From the NCBI RefSeq assembly GCF_036059255.1, contig NZ_CP107947.1, positions 7,806,276 to 7,870,275 of the forward strand: a stretch of DNA of 64,000 nt, read 5' to 3'. A program made the position numbers and the translations under genes. The first letter of the stretch is position 1, and each line of letters starts with the position of its first letter. Below the pieces are notes generated by a model. It was given only the letters and a program-made list of their open reading frames with translations. It was not told where the DNA came from and did no database searches. Origin of the DNA: Micromonospora sp. NBC_00389. Lineage in GTDB: Bacteria; Actinomycetota; Actinomycetes; Mycobacteriales; Micromonosporaceae. Shown here one piece after another: positions 14,887 to 22,885 of this stretch.

Positions 14887-16101
14887 ATGACCACGGTACG
14901 AACCGCGATCGTCATCGGCGGCGGCATCGCCGGCCCGGTGACGGCACTCGCACTGCGCCGCGCCGGCATCACCGCCACCGTCCACGAGGCGTACCCCGCC
15001 ACCGCCAGCGGAGTTGGCGGCATCGGCGGCACGCTCGCGCTCGCGCCCAACGGCGTGGCGGCCCTGCAAACGGTCGGCGCGGACCAGGCGGTGACGGCAA
15101 TCGCCACCCCGATCGAGCGCAGCGTCATGGCGGTCGGCCGCCGCCGCATCGACCTGCCCATCCTGTCCGGAGTGCCGCCGCTGCGCGTGGTGCACCGGGC
15201 CGAACTGCACCGGGTGCTGCACGACCGGGCGGTCGCCGAGGGCGTCGCTTTCGCGTACGGCAAGCGGCTGGTCGGCGCCGAGCAGACGGACAGTGGCGTA
15301 ACCGCCCGCTTCGAGGACGGCAGCACCGCCACCGCCGACATTCTGGTCGGCGCCGACGGCATCCGGTCGACGGTCCGTGGTCTCATCGACCCGGCCGCCC
15401 CCGGCCCCCGGTTCACCGGGCTGCTCGGCTTCGAGGCGGTGGCCCGGCACGAGGTGGACGTCGAGCCGGGCACGATGACCTTCGCGTTCGGGCGACGCGG
15501 CTACTACCTCTACTGGCCGGAGCCCGGCGGCGGCACCCGGTGGGGGGCCAACCTGCCGCAGCAGCGGCCGATGAGCCTGGTCGAGGCCCGCGCGGTGCCG
15601 TCGGCGGAATGGCTGGCCACGCTGCGCACCACCTACGGCGACGACGATCCGGGCCGGGAGCTGGTGGCGACCAGCAACGCCGACGAGCTCCAGGTGGTCG
15701 GTTCGCTGCAGATCATGCCGCCCGTGCCGCACTGGCACCGGGGGCGGATGGTGCTGGTCGGCGACGCGGCGCACGCGCCGTCGAACAGCTCCGGGCAGGG
15801 CGCGTCGCTGGCCATCGAGAGCGCGGTGCAGCTCGCCCGCTGCCTGCGCGACCTGCCGGACGTGGCGTCGGCGTTCGCCGCGTTCGAGCGGCTCCGCCGC
15901 GCGCGGGTCGAGAAGGTCGCCGCCCGCGCGGCGCGGATCAACCACGCCAAGGCGCCGGGGCCGGTTGCCCGGACGCTGATGCCGCTGCTGATGCCCCTGC
16001 TGACGCGCACCGCCATGGACCCGGAGAAGACGGTCGCCCACGAGCAGCGCTACGTCATCGACTGGGACGCGCCGGTCACGGCAGAGCCCGCGCTGCGCTG
16101 A
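14887..16101 (+). CDS. FAD-dependent monooxygenase
   Basis: 404 residues of the PHBH-type flavoprotein hydroxylase family. It has the N-terminal GGGIAGPVTALALRRAG FAD-binding motif, the DG motif (ILVGADGIRSTVR) near residue 160, and the GD motif (VLVGDAAHAPSNSSGQGAS) near residue 290. It probably hydroxylates an aromatic or related small molecule with NAD(P)H and oxygen. ATG at 14887 after GGGAGAGAAC. It follows the PadR gene in the same direction, suggesting PadR-controlled detoxification or catabolism; the substrate is not known. Confidence 0.87.
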   Translation: MTTVRTAIVIGGGIAGPVTALALRRAGITATVHEAYPATASGVGGIGGTLALAPNGVAALQTVGADQAVTAIATPIERSVMAVGRRRIDLPILSGVPPLRVVHRAELHRVLHDRAVAEGVAFAYGKRLVGAEQTDSGVTARFEDGSTATADILVGADGIRSTVRGLIDPAAPGPRFTGLLGFEAVARHEVDVEPGTMTFAFGRRGYYLYWPEPGGGTRWGANLPQQRPMSLVEARAVPSAEWLATLRTTYGDDDPGRELVATSNADELQVVGSLQIMPPVPHWHRGRMVLVGDAAHAPSNSSGQGASLAIESAVQLARCLRDLPDVASAFAAFERLRRARVEKVAARAARINHAKAPGPVARTLMPLLMPLLTRTAMDPEKTVAHEQRYVIDWDAPVTAEPALR

Positions 16102-16105
16102 GCCG

Positions 16106-16137
16106 GGGGCGGGGTGGCCGGTGGGCCACCCCGCCCC
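16106..16137. terminator. Bidirectional terminator between the monooxygenase and pepN
   Basis: GGGGCGGGGTGGCC (16106-16119) pairs perfectly with GGCCACCCCGCCCC (16124-16137) around a GGTG loop. It lies between two convergent stop codons, so it probably serves both genes. Confidence 0.75.
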
Positions 16138-16147
16138 GACCGGTCTG

Positions 16148-18664
16148 TCAGGCCGCCGCAGCGGCCATCGCGGTCCGGGCGACCAGCGCACGGCGCAGGT
16201 CGTCGTCGGCGTCGGTGACCACCCGGCGCAGGCCCGGGGTCAGGTCGTCGCGGGCCAGCAGCGCGGCGGCCGCCTCCCGGGTCGGCTGCGCCACGGCGTA
16301 GCGGGGGAACGCCAGGGAAGCCACCCGGTCGGCCGTCCACGCGGTACGCCGTCGCGCGGCCGACGGCATGTCCGCGAAGTACCGCTCGACGTACGCGGCG
16401 GTCAGCTCGGCCTGTTCGGGTTGCCAGAACCCCTCGGCCGTCGCCTCCAACAGCCGGTTGGACAGCTCGGTGTCCCGCACGATGATCTCCCATGCCGCCT
16501 GCTTGGCGGCCGGGTCGGGCAGCGCGGCCCGGCAGCGGGCGGCTCGCTCCGCGCCGGTGGCGCTGGGGTCGGCGGCCGCCTCAGCGACGATCTCCGCCTC
16601 GCCGGCGGCGCCCAGCACCACCAGCCGGCGCAGCACCGCCCAGCGCAGCTCGGCGTCGACCTTCAGCCCCGCCGGCACGTCCCGGCCGGCGAGCCAGCCG
16701 GTGAGCAGGTCCGCGTCGGTGGTCGCGGCGATCCACGCCCGCGCCGCGGCGAGCTGCAACGACTCCCCCGCCGACGCGCCGTCGAGCAACTGCCGACACG
16801 CCCCGGCGACCCGGGCCAGCGCCGCGGACCGGGTCAGCGGGTCGAGGTAGCGATCGACCAGCGACCGGCTGAGGGTGAGCACGTCCTCCGCGATGATCAC
16901 CTCGGTCTCGGCGGGCAGCGCGGCGACCATCAGGTCGACCAGGCCGCTGACCGGCCGCTCCCCGTCGGTCGCCGCGTCCAGCGCCTCGCCCCAGAGCACC
17001 GCCCGCGCCAACGGGTCGGCCAGCCCCGGCAGCACCAGCGGCACGGCATCCGCCGACGCCGGGTCGAGGCGCACCTTGGCGAAGGTGAGGTCGCCGTCGT
17101 TGGGCAGCAGGAGCCGGGCCGCCGGCTGGCCGGTCAGCTCGCCGAGCACCGTCCGGCCGCCGTCGGCGGCCGGGTCGAGGTCCACCTCGTCGCGCCGCAC
17201 GGCGCCGTCCGCCGAGTAGCGGCCCACGCCGACCCGGTGCGGGCGAAGCACCGGGTACGACTCGGGCGCGGTCTGCACCACGGCCACCTCGGCGTAGCGG
17301 CCCTCGGCGTCAACGGCGACCTCGGCGCGCAGCGTGTTGACCTGCGGCCGGCGCAACCACACATCGGCCCAGCCGGAGAGGTCCCGGCCGCTCGCGATTG
17401 TGAGACTGGCCAGCAGGTCGGCGAGGGTCGCGTTGCCGAAGCGGTGCGCGGAGAAGTGCGCGTTCAGCCCGGCGAGGAACGCCTCGTCACCGAGCCACGC
17501 GACCAGCTGTCGCAGCACGCTGGCCCCCTTGGCGTACGAGATGCCGTCGAAGTTGAGCAGGCCCTCGTCGGCGTCGGCCACCTCCTCCGGAGCGACCGGG
17601 TGGGTGGAGGGGCGCTGGTCGGCGGCGTACCCCCAGGCCTTGCGGCGCATGGCGAAGGTGGTCCACGCCTGATCGAAACGGGTCGCCTCGGCGGTGACCC
17701 GGGTGCCCAGGTACTCCGCGAAGGACTCGTTCAGCCACAGGTCGTCCCACCAGCGCATGGTGACCAGGTCACCGAACCACATGTGCGCCATCTCGTGCGC
17801 GATGGTGGTGGCCCGCAGCTCGCGCTGGGTGTCGGTGACCGCCGAGCGGAACACGTAGTCGTCGCGGAAGGTGACGATGCCGGGGTTTTCCATGGCGCCG
17901 GCGTTGAACTCGGGCACGAACGCCTGGTCGTACTTGCCGAACGGGTAGCGCTCGGTGAAGAGCTGGTGGAACCGGTCCAGGCACTGCCGGGTGATGGTGA
18001 AGATCTCGTCGGCGTCGGCGTCCAGGTGCTCGGCGAGCGACCGGCGGCAGTAGATGCCCAGTGGCACGCCGTCGTGCTCGGCCCGCCGCACGTGGTACGG
18101 CCCGGCGATCAGCGAGAAGAAGTAGGTGGCCAGCGGCGCGGTCGGGGCGAACTCCCAACGACCGGGCACGGGATTGGCGGCCACCTCGGCGTTGCTGGCC
18201 ACCGTCCACTCTGGCGGGGCGGTGACCGCGAGGGTGAACGACGCCTTGAGGTCGGGCTGGTCGAAGGCGGCGAAGATGCGCTGCACGTTGTCGAGGAAGG
18301 TCACCGCGTAGAGGTAGGTCTCACCGTCGGCCGGGTCGACGAAGCGGTGCATCCCCTCCCCCGTGTTGGAGTACGCCATTTCCGCCTCGACGACCAGGGT
18401 GTTCTCCGCGGCAAGGTCGCTCAGCGGCAGCCGGTTGTCGGTCAACGCTCCGGGGTCGACGGCGCGGTCGTTGAGGCGTACCGCCAGCAGTGTGGCGGGT
18501 TTGATCTCGGCGAAGGTCGCGGTGCCGGGGGTCGCCCGGAACCGGATCTCGACGCGGGAGCGGAACAGCTCCCCACCACCGGTCAGGTCGAGGTCCACCT
18601 GATAAGACTCGACAGTAATCGCCGCGCCACGCGCGGTCGCCTCTACACGGGTCAGGCTCGGCAT
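16148..18664 (-). CDS. pepN: Aminopeptidase N (M1 family zinc metallopeptidase)
   Basis: 838 residues, normal for actinobacterial PepN, which removes N-terminal amino acids from peptides in the cytoplasm. The substrate-binding GAMEN motif is at about residue 258. The zinc site HEMAHMWFGD near residue 290, with the third ligand in NESFAEY 19 residues on, is complete. The C-terminal third is the ERAP1-like helical domain. The ATG at 18664 starts MPSLTRVEATARG; the frame is open farther upstream, but that part lies opposite the DUF397 gene and is not pepN-like. CAGGAT six bases before the ATG could be a leaderless -10. Confidence 0.95.
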   Translation of the reverse strand: MPSLTRVEATARGAAITVESYQVDLDLTGGGELFRSRVEIRFRATPGTATFAEIKPATLLAVRLNDRAVDPGALTDNRLPLSDLAAENTLVVEAEMAYSNTGEGMHRFVDPADGETYLYAVTFLDNVQRIFAAFDQPDLKASFTLAVTAPPEWTVASNAEVAANPVPGRWEFAPTAPLATYFFSLIAGPYHVRRAEHDGVPLGIYCRRSLAEHLDADADEIFTITRQCLDRFHQLFTERYPFGKYDQAFVPEFNAGAMENPGIVTFRDDYVFRSAVTDTQRELRATTIAHEMAHMWFGDLVTMRWWDDLWLNESFAEYLGTRVTAEATRFDQAWTTFAMRRKAWGYAADQRPSTHPVAPEEVADADEGLLNFDGISYAKGASVLRQLVAWLGDEAFLAGLNAHFSAHRFGNATLADLLASLTIASGRDLSGWADVWLRRPQVNTLRAEVAVDAEGRYAEVAVVQTAPESYPVLRPHRVGVGRYSADGAVRRDEVDLDPAADGGRTVLGELTGQPAARLLLPNDGDLTFAKVRLDPASADAVPLVLPGLADPLARAVLWGEALDAATDGERPVSGLVDLMVAALPAETEVIIAEDVLTLSRSLVDRYLDPLTRSAALARVAGACRQLLDGASAGESLQLAAARAWIAATTDADLLTGWLAGRDVPAGLKVDAELRWAVLRRLVVLGAAGEAEIVAEAAADPSATGAERAARCRAALPDPAAKQAAWEIIVRDTELSNRLLEATAEGFWQPEQAELTAAYVERYFADMPSAARRRTAWTADRVASLAFPRYAVAQPTREAAAALLARDDLTPGLRRVVTDADDDLRRALVARTAMAAAAA

Positions 18665-18733
18665 CCGCTTATCCTGCCCGATGGGGATCCGCACGCGGTC
18701 ACCACACGACCCTCGGCACTGGAGGAAAGAACC

Positions 18734-18952
18734 ATGGCGCAGCACCCCAAGGGCGACTTCGACCTCTCTCGGGCGGTCTGGCAGCGGGCCGACGGGGACA
18801 CCTCCGACAGCGCCGTCGAGGTCGCCTTCGTCGATGACCTGATCGGGATGCGCAACTCCGCCGAGCCGGAGGGGGCGGTGCTGGTCTTCACCCAGGCCGA
18901 GTGGGACGCGTTCGTCGCCGGCGCGCAGGACGGCGAGTTCGACCTGGACTGA
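18734..18952 (+). CDS. DUF397-like small acidic protein
   Basis: 72 residues, starting at an ATG with GGAGGAAAG just upstream. RAVWQRA near the N-terminus, AVEVAFVDDLIGMRNS and VLVFTQAEWDAFVAGAQDGEF fit the DUF397 pattern (a W-x-x start, an xVEVA strand and an F-x-x-xEWxAF end). It is strongly acidic. Unlike the DUF397 gene at 8605, no HTH-DUF5753 partner is adjacent. It is divergent from pepN. The family includes regulators of sporulation and antibiotic synthesis, but no function can be given here. Confidence 0.8.
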   Translation: MAQHPKGDFDLSRAVWQRADGDTSDSAVEVAFVDDLIGMRNSAEPEGAVLVFTQAEWDAFVAGAQDGEFDLD

Positions 18953-18969
18953 CACTTGTCGCCGGCGCG

Positions 18970-18987
18970 GTGCCCCACCCGGGGCAC
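18970..18987. terminator. Compact hairpin between convergent genes
   Basis: GTGCCCC (18970-18976) pairs with GGGGCAC (18981-18987) over an ACCC loop. It is placed between the DUF397-like gene and the convergent gene ending at 18995. Confidence 0.55.
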
Positions 18988-18994
18988 AACGCCG

Positions 18995-19402
18995 TCAGCC
19001 ATCGCCGGGACCGTCGCCGTCGCCCCAGCCGAGCCCGCCGGGACCCGGGGCGTGGTGGAAGCCGGGGTGGTCGGCCACGTCGACGCAGCGCTCCCCGTCC
19101 GGGCCGACCGCCCCGCAGAACAGCCGTTCGGCGCGTTGCCAGGCGTCGGCCGGTGACAGGGCCGCCGCGCCGAGCGCCAGCTCCGGGCGGAGCAGGCTCA
19201 GCGCCTCGGCGTACGCCACGGCCAGCTCGCGGGCGTCGGCCGCGCCCGGCGCGGTGAAGCCCAGGTGCACCGTGAAGAACCGGTGCGGCCGGGTGGGTCT
19301 TCCGGGCGGACGGATCAGCCCTCCGCCGTCTCGACCCCTGCCGATGCCGAGCGCCCCGACCACCCGCCGCTGCCGCCAGTACGGTGATCTGTTGTCCCGC
19401 AT
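18995..19402 (-). CDS. Hypothetical protein
   Basis: 135 residues from the ATG at 19402, which has a strong GGGGAGGGG ribosome binding site. The N-terminus is Arg-rich (RDNRSPYWRQRRVVGALG). The core RFFTVHLGFTAPGAADARELAVAYAEALSLL and AWQRAERLFCGAVGPDGERCVDVADHPGFHH includes two cysteines nine residues apart and a His-rich tail, so metal binding is possible. I recognise no family. The reading frame is open far upstream only because the repeats there lack stops in that frame; the ribosome binding site decides the start. Confidence 0.55.
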   Translation of the reverse strand: MRDNRSPYWRQRRVVGALGIGRGRDGGGLIRPPGRPTRPHRFFTVHLGFTAPGAADARELAVAYAEALSLLRPELALGAAALSPADAWQRAERLFCGAVGPDGERCVDVADHPGFHHAPGPGGLGWGDGDGPGDG

Positions 19403-19676
19403 CCACCCCTCCCCGTGATCCGTGGTCGCCGCCCGGCCACGCCACCGGGCAACCCGCCCGGCCCGGCTCTGTGGCCGGCCACCTACCGAGAAGCCAACCA
19501 GGTTTCCGCGCCGGTGGGAGGGGCCAGCAGACGCCGATCCGGTGGCCCCGGCGAGCGGACCGCCGGCCCAGCAGCGATCCGGGCGGCGGGATTCAGGAGC
19601 GCTGACCCGGGTAGACGCAGCCGACCGAGGAGGCCGGCCAGCGGCGACGGCCGCCACCCGCAGGTGAGGAGACCCG

Positions 19677-19754
19677 ATGGCGACCATGCCGGCCGACCGC
19701 AGCCCGGACAGCACGGGAGACCGGCCAGCGGCGACGGCCGCCACCCGCAGGTGA
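19677..19754 (+). CDS. Upstream mini-ORF 1, copy of the P450 N-terminus
   Basis: A 25-codon frame that begins with the same 13 residues as the P450 (MATMPADRSPDST) and then continues GDRPAATAATRR to a TGA nine bases before the next ATG. It has the same ribosome binding site as the P450. Tandem duplication created it. If translated it would act as a leader peptide that could affect P450 expression; no independent function is expected. Confidence 0.4.
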   Translation: MATMPADRSPDSTGDRPAATAATRR

Positions 19755-19763
19755 GGAGACCCG

Positions 19764-19841
19764 ATGGCGACCATGCCGGCCGACCGCAGCCCGGACAGCA
19801 CGGGAGACCGGCCAGCGGCGACGGCCGCCACCCGCAGGTGA
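19764..19841 (+). CDS. Upstream mini-ORF 2, identical to mini-ORF 1
   Basis: The second copy of the 25-codon frame produced by the 87-bp repeat. Its TGA lies nine bases before the P450 ATG at 19851. GGAGACCC between the stop and the next ATG would allow ribosomes to reinitiate. Like the first copy it is probably a by-product of duplication, with possible effect on translation of the P450. Confidence 0.4.
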   Translation: MATMPADRSPDSTGDRPAATAATRR

Positions 19842-19850
19842 GGAGACCCG

Positions 19851-21098
19851 ATGGCGACCATGCCGGCCGACCGCAGCCCGGACAGCACGCTCGCGTTCCT
19901 CCGCGCCGGCTACCGGTTCATCGGCGAGCGTTGCGACCGGTACGGCAGCGACGTCTTCCAGACCCGGATCCTGCTGACCCCGACCATCTGCCTGCGCGGC
20001 AGGCCGGCGGCGGAGCTGTTCTACGACACCGAGCGCTTCCAGCGGCGCACCGCGATGCCGCTGCGGGTGCAGCGGACCCTCACCGGTCGGGGCGGGGTGC
20101 AGGGGCTGGACGGCTCGGAGCACCGGGACCGCAAGGCGATGCTCATGTCGATCATGACGCCGACCGCCATCCGGCAGCTGGGCCAGCTCTTCGACGACGA
20201 GTGGCAGGCCCGGATCCCCGCCTGGGAGGGTGCCGCGCCGGTGGTGCTCTACGACGAGCTGGGCAGGCTGCTCACCCGGGTGGTCTGCGCCTGGGCCGGG
20301 GTGCCGCTGGCCGCGTCGCAGGTCGACCGCCGTACCGTCGAGCTGCACGCCATGATCGAAGCCCCGGCGGTGGTCGGCCCCCGGCACTGGCGGGGGCGGC
20401 TCGCCCGTCGCCGGGCCGAGCGCTGGCTCGCCGACGTCATCGAGCGGACCCGGGTCGGTAGCGTCGCCGCGCCGGCCGGCAGCGCGCTGCAGGTGATCGC
20501 CGAGCACCGGGACGCCCGGGGCAGGCTCCTCCCCCGGCGGATCGCCGCCGTCGAACTGCTGAACGTGCTGCGGCCGACGGTCGCCGTGGACCGGTTCATC
20601 GTCTTCGCCGCGCTCGCCCTGCACGACCACCCGGCCTGGCGGCAGCGGGTCCGCGAGGACGACGAGGCCACCGAGCAGTTCGTCCAGGAGGTACGCCGCT
20701 ACTACCCGTTCTTCCCGGCCGCCGCGGCCCGGGTCCGGCGCTCCTTCGACTGGGAGGGCCACCACTTTCCGCAGGGCCGACGCGTACTGCTCGACCTGTA
20801 CGGCACCAACCACCACCCGGCGCTCTGGCCACAGCCCGAGCTGTTCCGCCCGGAACGGTTCGCCGGCCGCCGCGTGGACCCGTTCGAGTTGATCCCACAG
20901 GGCGGCGGCGACCACAGGACCGGGCACCGCTGCGCCGGTGAGTGGATCACCATCGACCTGATGAAGCGGGCGGTCACCAACCTGACCAGCACCATGCGCT
21001 ACGAAGTCCCCCCGCAGAACCTGGCCCTGGATCTGCACAGGATGCCCGTCCTGCCCCCCACCGGCCTCACCCTCACCAATATCCGCCGCACCGCCTGA
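19851..21098 (+). CDS. CYP152-type cytochrome P450 (fatty acid peroxygenase-like)
   Basis: 415 residues. The heme-binding region is ELIPQGGGDHRTGHRCAGEW with the thiolate Cys at about residue 361; this long insertion before the Cys is typical of the CYP152 peroxygenases, which use hydrogen peroxide to hydroxylate fatty acids without redox partners. The ExxR-type motif is in QEVRRYYPFFP, and LLNVLRPTVAVDRF holds the Arg that in this family binds the substrate carboxylate. GGVQGLDGSEH places a Gln where OleT decarboxylases have His, so hydroxylation is more likely than alkene formation. It is followed 15 bases later by a glycosyltransferase gene. Confidence 0.85.
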   Translation: MATMPADRSPDSTLAFLRAGYRFIGERCDRYGSDVFQTRILLTPTICLRGRPAAELFYDTERFQRRTAMPLRVQRTLTGRGGVQGLDGSEHRDRKAMLMSIMTPTAIRQLGQLFDDEWQARIPAWEGAAPVVLYDELGRLLTRVVCAWAGVPLAASQVDRRTVELHAMIEAPAVVGPRHWRGRLARRRAERWLADVIERTRVGSVAAPAGSALQVIAEHRDARGRLLPRRIAAVELLNVLRPTVAVDRFIVFAALALHDHPAWRQRVREDDEATEQFVQEVRRYYPFFPAAAARVRRSFDWEGHHFPQGRRVLLDLYGTNHHPALWPQPELFRPERFAGRRVDPFELIPQGGGDHRTGHRCAGEWITIDLMKRAVTNLTSTMRYEVPPQNLALDLHRMPVLPPTGLTLTNIRRTA

Positions 21099-21113
21099 CC
21101 CGGACGTCTGGGA

Positions 21114-22241
21114 ATGGACCGCCCGCACCCGCAGCGCTACCCGGCGTCGGCCCGCAAGGCCGAGGCCGGCCGCGCGCGGGCCGGAGAGCGGTCGAGCGAC
21201 GGCCGCGCCGGCACGCCGCCACCCGCACTGCCGATGGCGTACGTCCTGCCGCTGCGCCGGACCACCGACGTTGGCCTGGCCGAGCTGACCGACTACCTGC
21301 GCTGGCTGGGCGACCGGGTCGAGGTGACCGTCGTCGACGGTTCGCCGCCGGATCTCTTCGCCCGGCACGCCGCCGCGTGGCGCGGACTGAACCTCCGGCA
21401 CCTGCCGCCCGACCCCACCCTGCACGGGCTGAACGGCAAGGTGATCGGGGTGCTCACCGGCGTCCGCGTGGCGGGCCACGAGCACGTGGTGATCGCCGAT
21501 GACGACGTCCGGTACGACGACGCCGGGCTGCGCGCGGTGCATGGGTTGCTGGGCCGGGTGGACCTGGTACGACCGCAGAACTACTTCGACCCGCTGCCCT
21601 GGCACGCCTGGTGGGACACCGGCCGGACCCTGCTCAACCGGGCGTTCGGGGCGGACTACCCGGGCACGCTGGCGGTTCGCCGCAGCACCTTCCTCGGCAT
21701 GGGCGGATACGACCCGAACGTGCTCTTCGAGAACCTGGAGCTGATTCGCACCGTGCGGGCGTACGGCGGCACCGAGGCGGCACCGGCCTGGCTGTACGTA
21801 CGCCGGCTGCCGCCGGACGCCGCGCACTTCCGCGGCCAACGAGTCCGCCAGGCGTACGACGATCTGGCCCAGCCGGCCCGCCTGCTGACGGTGCTCGCGG
21901 TCCTGCCGGCGCTGGCGGCGGCCGTCGCGGCCCGTCGACCCGGACTACTGCTCGGTGCGGCGGCCGGCACCGTCGCGCTGGCCGAGTTGGGCCGCCGTCG
22001 CGCTGGCGGCAGCACGGTCTTCCCGCCGACAACCGCGCTGTCGGCCCCGCTGTGGCTCCTGGAACGCGGCGCGTGCGGTTGGCTGGCGGTGGGCCGGCGT
22101 TTCCTGCTGGGCGGAGCCCGCTATGGCAACACCCGAATCCGCCAAGCCGCCCACCCCACCTCCCGCCTCCGCCCCCTTGCAGGGAACAGCCCGCGGGCAC
22201 CGGGGTGGCCGCGGGCTGTCGGGGTGGGGACGGATCAGTAG
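21114..22241 (+). CDS. Family 2-like glycosyltransferase
   Basis: 375 residues. The nucleotide-sugar fold shows AYVLPLRRTTDVG, VEVTVVDGSP, LNGKVIGVLTGVRVAGHEHVVIADDDVRYDD (metal-binding DDD near residue 128) and an acceptor region with GGYDPNVLFENLELIRTV. A hydrophobic stretch near residues 262-292 (LLTVLAVLPALAAAVAA...) suggests membrane association. It follows the P450 gene by 15 bases and is probably cotranscribed, so it could glycosylate a hydroxylated lipid; this is inference from context. Its last codons run through a terminator hairpin and past the convergent gene's stop. Confidence 0.8.
   Translation: MDRPHPQRYPASARKAEAGRARAGERSSDGRAGTPPPALPMAYVLPLRRTTDVGLAELTDYLRWLGDRVEVTVVDGSPPDLFARHAAAWRGLNLRHLPPDPTLHGLNGKVIGVLTGVRVAGHEHVVIADDDVRYDDAGLRAVHGLLGRVDLVRPQNYFDPLPWHAWWDTGRTLLNRAFGADYPGTLAVRRSTFLGMGGYDPNVLFENLELIRTVRAYGGTEAAPAWLYVRRLPPDAAHFRGQRVRQAYDDLAQPARLLTVLAVLPALAAAVAARRPGLLLGAAAGTVALAELGRRRAGGSTVFPPTTALSAPLWLLERGACGWLAVGRRFLLGGARYGNTRIRQAAHPTSRLRPLAGNSPRAPGWPRAVGVGTDQ
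22186..22219. terminator. Hairpin terminator inside the 3' end of the glycosyltransferase gene
   Basis: ACAGCCCGCGG (22186-22196) pairs perfectly with CCGCGGGCTGT (22209-22219). It lies just downstream of the DUF3618 stop on the minus strand, so it is best read as that operon's terminator. It overlaps the coding end of the opposite gene. Confidence 0.65.
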
Positions 22242-22885
22242 GTGACCTGCTGGCGGGACTGCTGGGCCTGGTCCTTGACGTCCTGCGCAGCCGACTTCGT
22301 GTCGTCCTTGACCACGTGCACGGCGCCCTGGGCGGTGGACTTCACCGACTCGGCGGCGTGCTGGGCCGGCTCGCGCAGCTCGTCCTTGAGCTCGCTGGCC
22401 ACCTCGCCCAGCTTCTCCTTCACCGCCCCGCTATGCTCGCCGACCTTCTCCTTGATCTGGGTCGCGGCCTCCTGCTCGCGACGGGAGGCCGGGATCAGCG
22501 AGGAGGCCAGCCAGCCCACCCCGAACGCGATCAGGCCGGCGGCCAGCGGGTTGCCCGCCGACTTCTGCCGGATCACGTGCGGCGCGCTGTGCGCGGCGTC
22601 GCTGACGGTGGAGGCCGCCGAGTGCGCGGCGTCGTTGACGCTGGAGGCCGCCGACGAGGCGCGGTCGCCCACCGAGTGGGCGGCGTGGCCGGTGCCGTGG
22701 CCGAGGTCAGACGCGGTTCCCATGACCTTGTCCCTCACATTCTGCAGCGCGGAGCGGGCCCGCTGCTTGCGGTCGTCGACGATGCGGCTGGGGCTGACCT
22801 TGTACGCCAGCGCGTCCACATCGGAGCTGAGGCTGTTGCGGGTGGCTTCGATCTCCCGGCGGATCTGGTCGGGATCGGTGCTCAT
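22235..22885 (-). CDS. DUF3618 domain protein
   Basis: 216 residues. The N-terminus DQIRREIEATRNSLSSDVDALAYKVSPSRIV is the DUF3618 signature. A long Ala/Ser/His-rich helical region follows, one membrane segment (AAGLIAFGVGWLASSLI, around residues 114-130), and an amphipathic Lys/Glu/Gln-rich tail. Such proteins are encoded with holin-like (Phage_holin_3_6) partners in actinomycetes and are thought to act at the envelope. Its ATG overlaps the stop of the upstream holin-like gene (ATGA), so they are coupled. Confidence 0.85.
   Translation of the reverse strand: MSTDPDQIRREIEATRNSLSSDVDALAYKVSPSRIVDDRKQRARSALQNVRDKVMGTASDLGHGTGHAAHSVGDRASSAASSVNDAAHSAASTVSDAAHSAPHVIRQKSAGNPLAAGLIAFGVGWLASSLIPASRREQEAATQIKEKVGEHSGAVKEKLGEVASELKDELREPAQHAAESVKSTAQGAVHVVKDDTKSAAQDVKDQAQQSRQQVTY

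Larger units (their letters stand above)
19634..19889. repeat. 87-bp tandem repeat, three copies, carrying a translation start
   Basis: Copies at 19634-19720, 19721-19807 and 19808-19889 (the last slightly shorter) are essentially identical. Each contains GGTGAGGAG and an ATG seven bases later (19677, 19764, 19851), followed by the same 13 codons, MATMPADRSPDST. The third ATG is the P450 start. The 87-bp period equals 29 codons. The rest of the gap between the minus gene at 19402 and the repeat (19403-19633) shows no gene; it presumably holds divergent promoters. Confidence 0.9.

Noticed and set aside
16121..18952. Long plus-strand frame opposite pepN
   Set aside because: Shadow of pepN: repetitive Gly/Arg/Val/Gln composition, no recognisable domain, while pepN has intact zinc and GAMEN motifs. 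Its last 72 codons are the true small DUF397-like gene.
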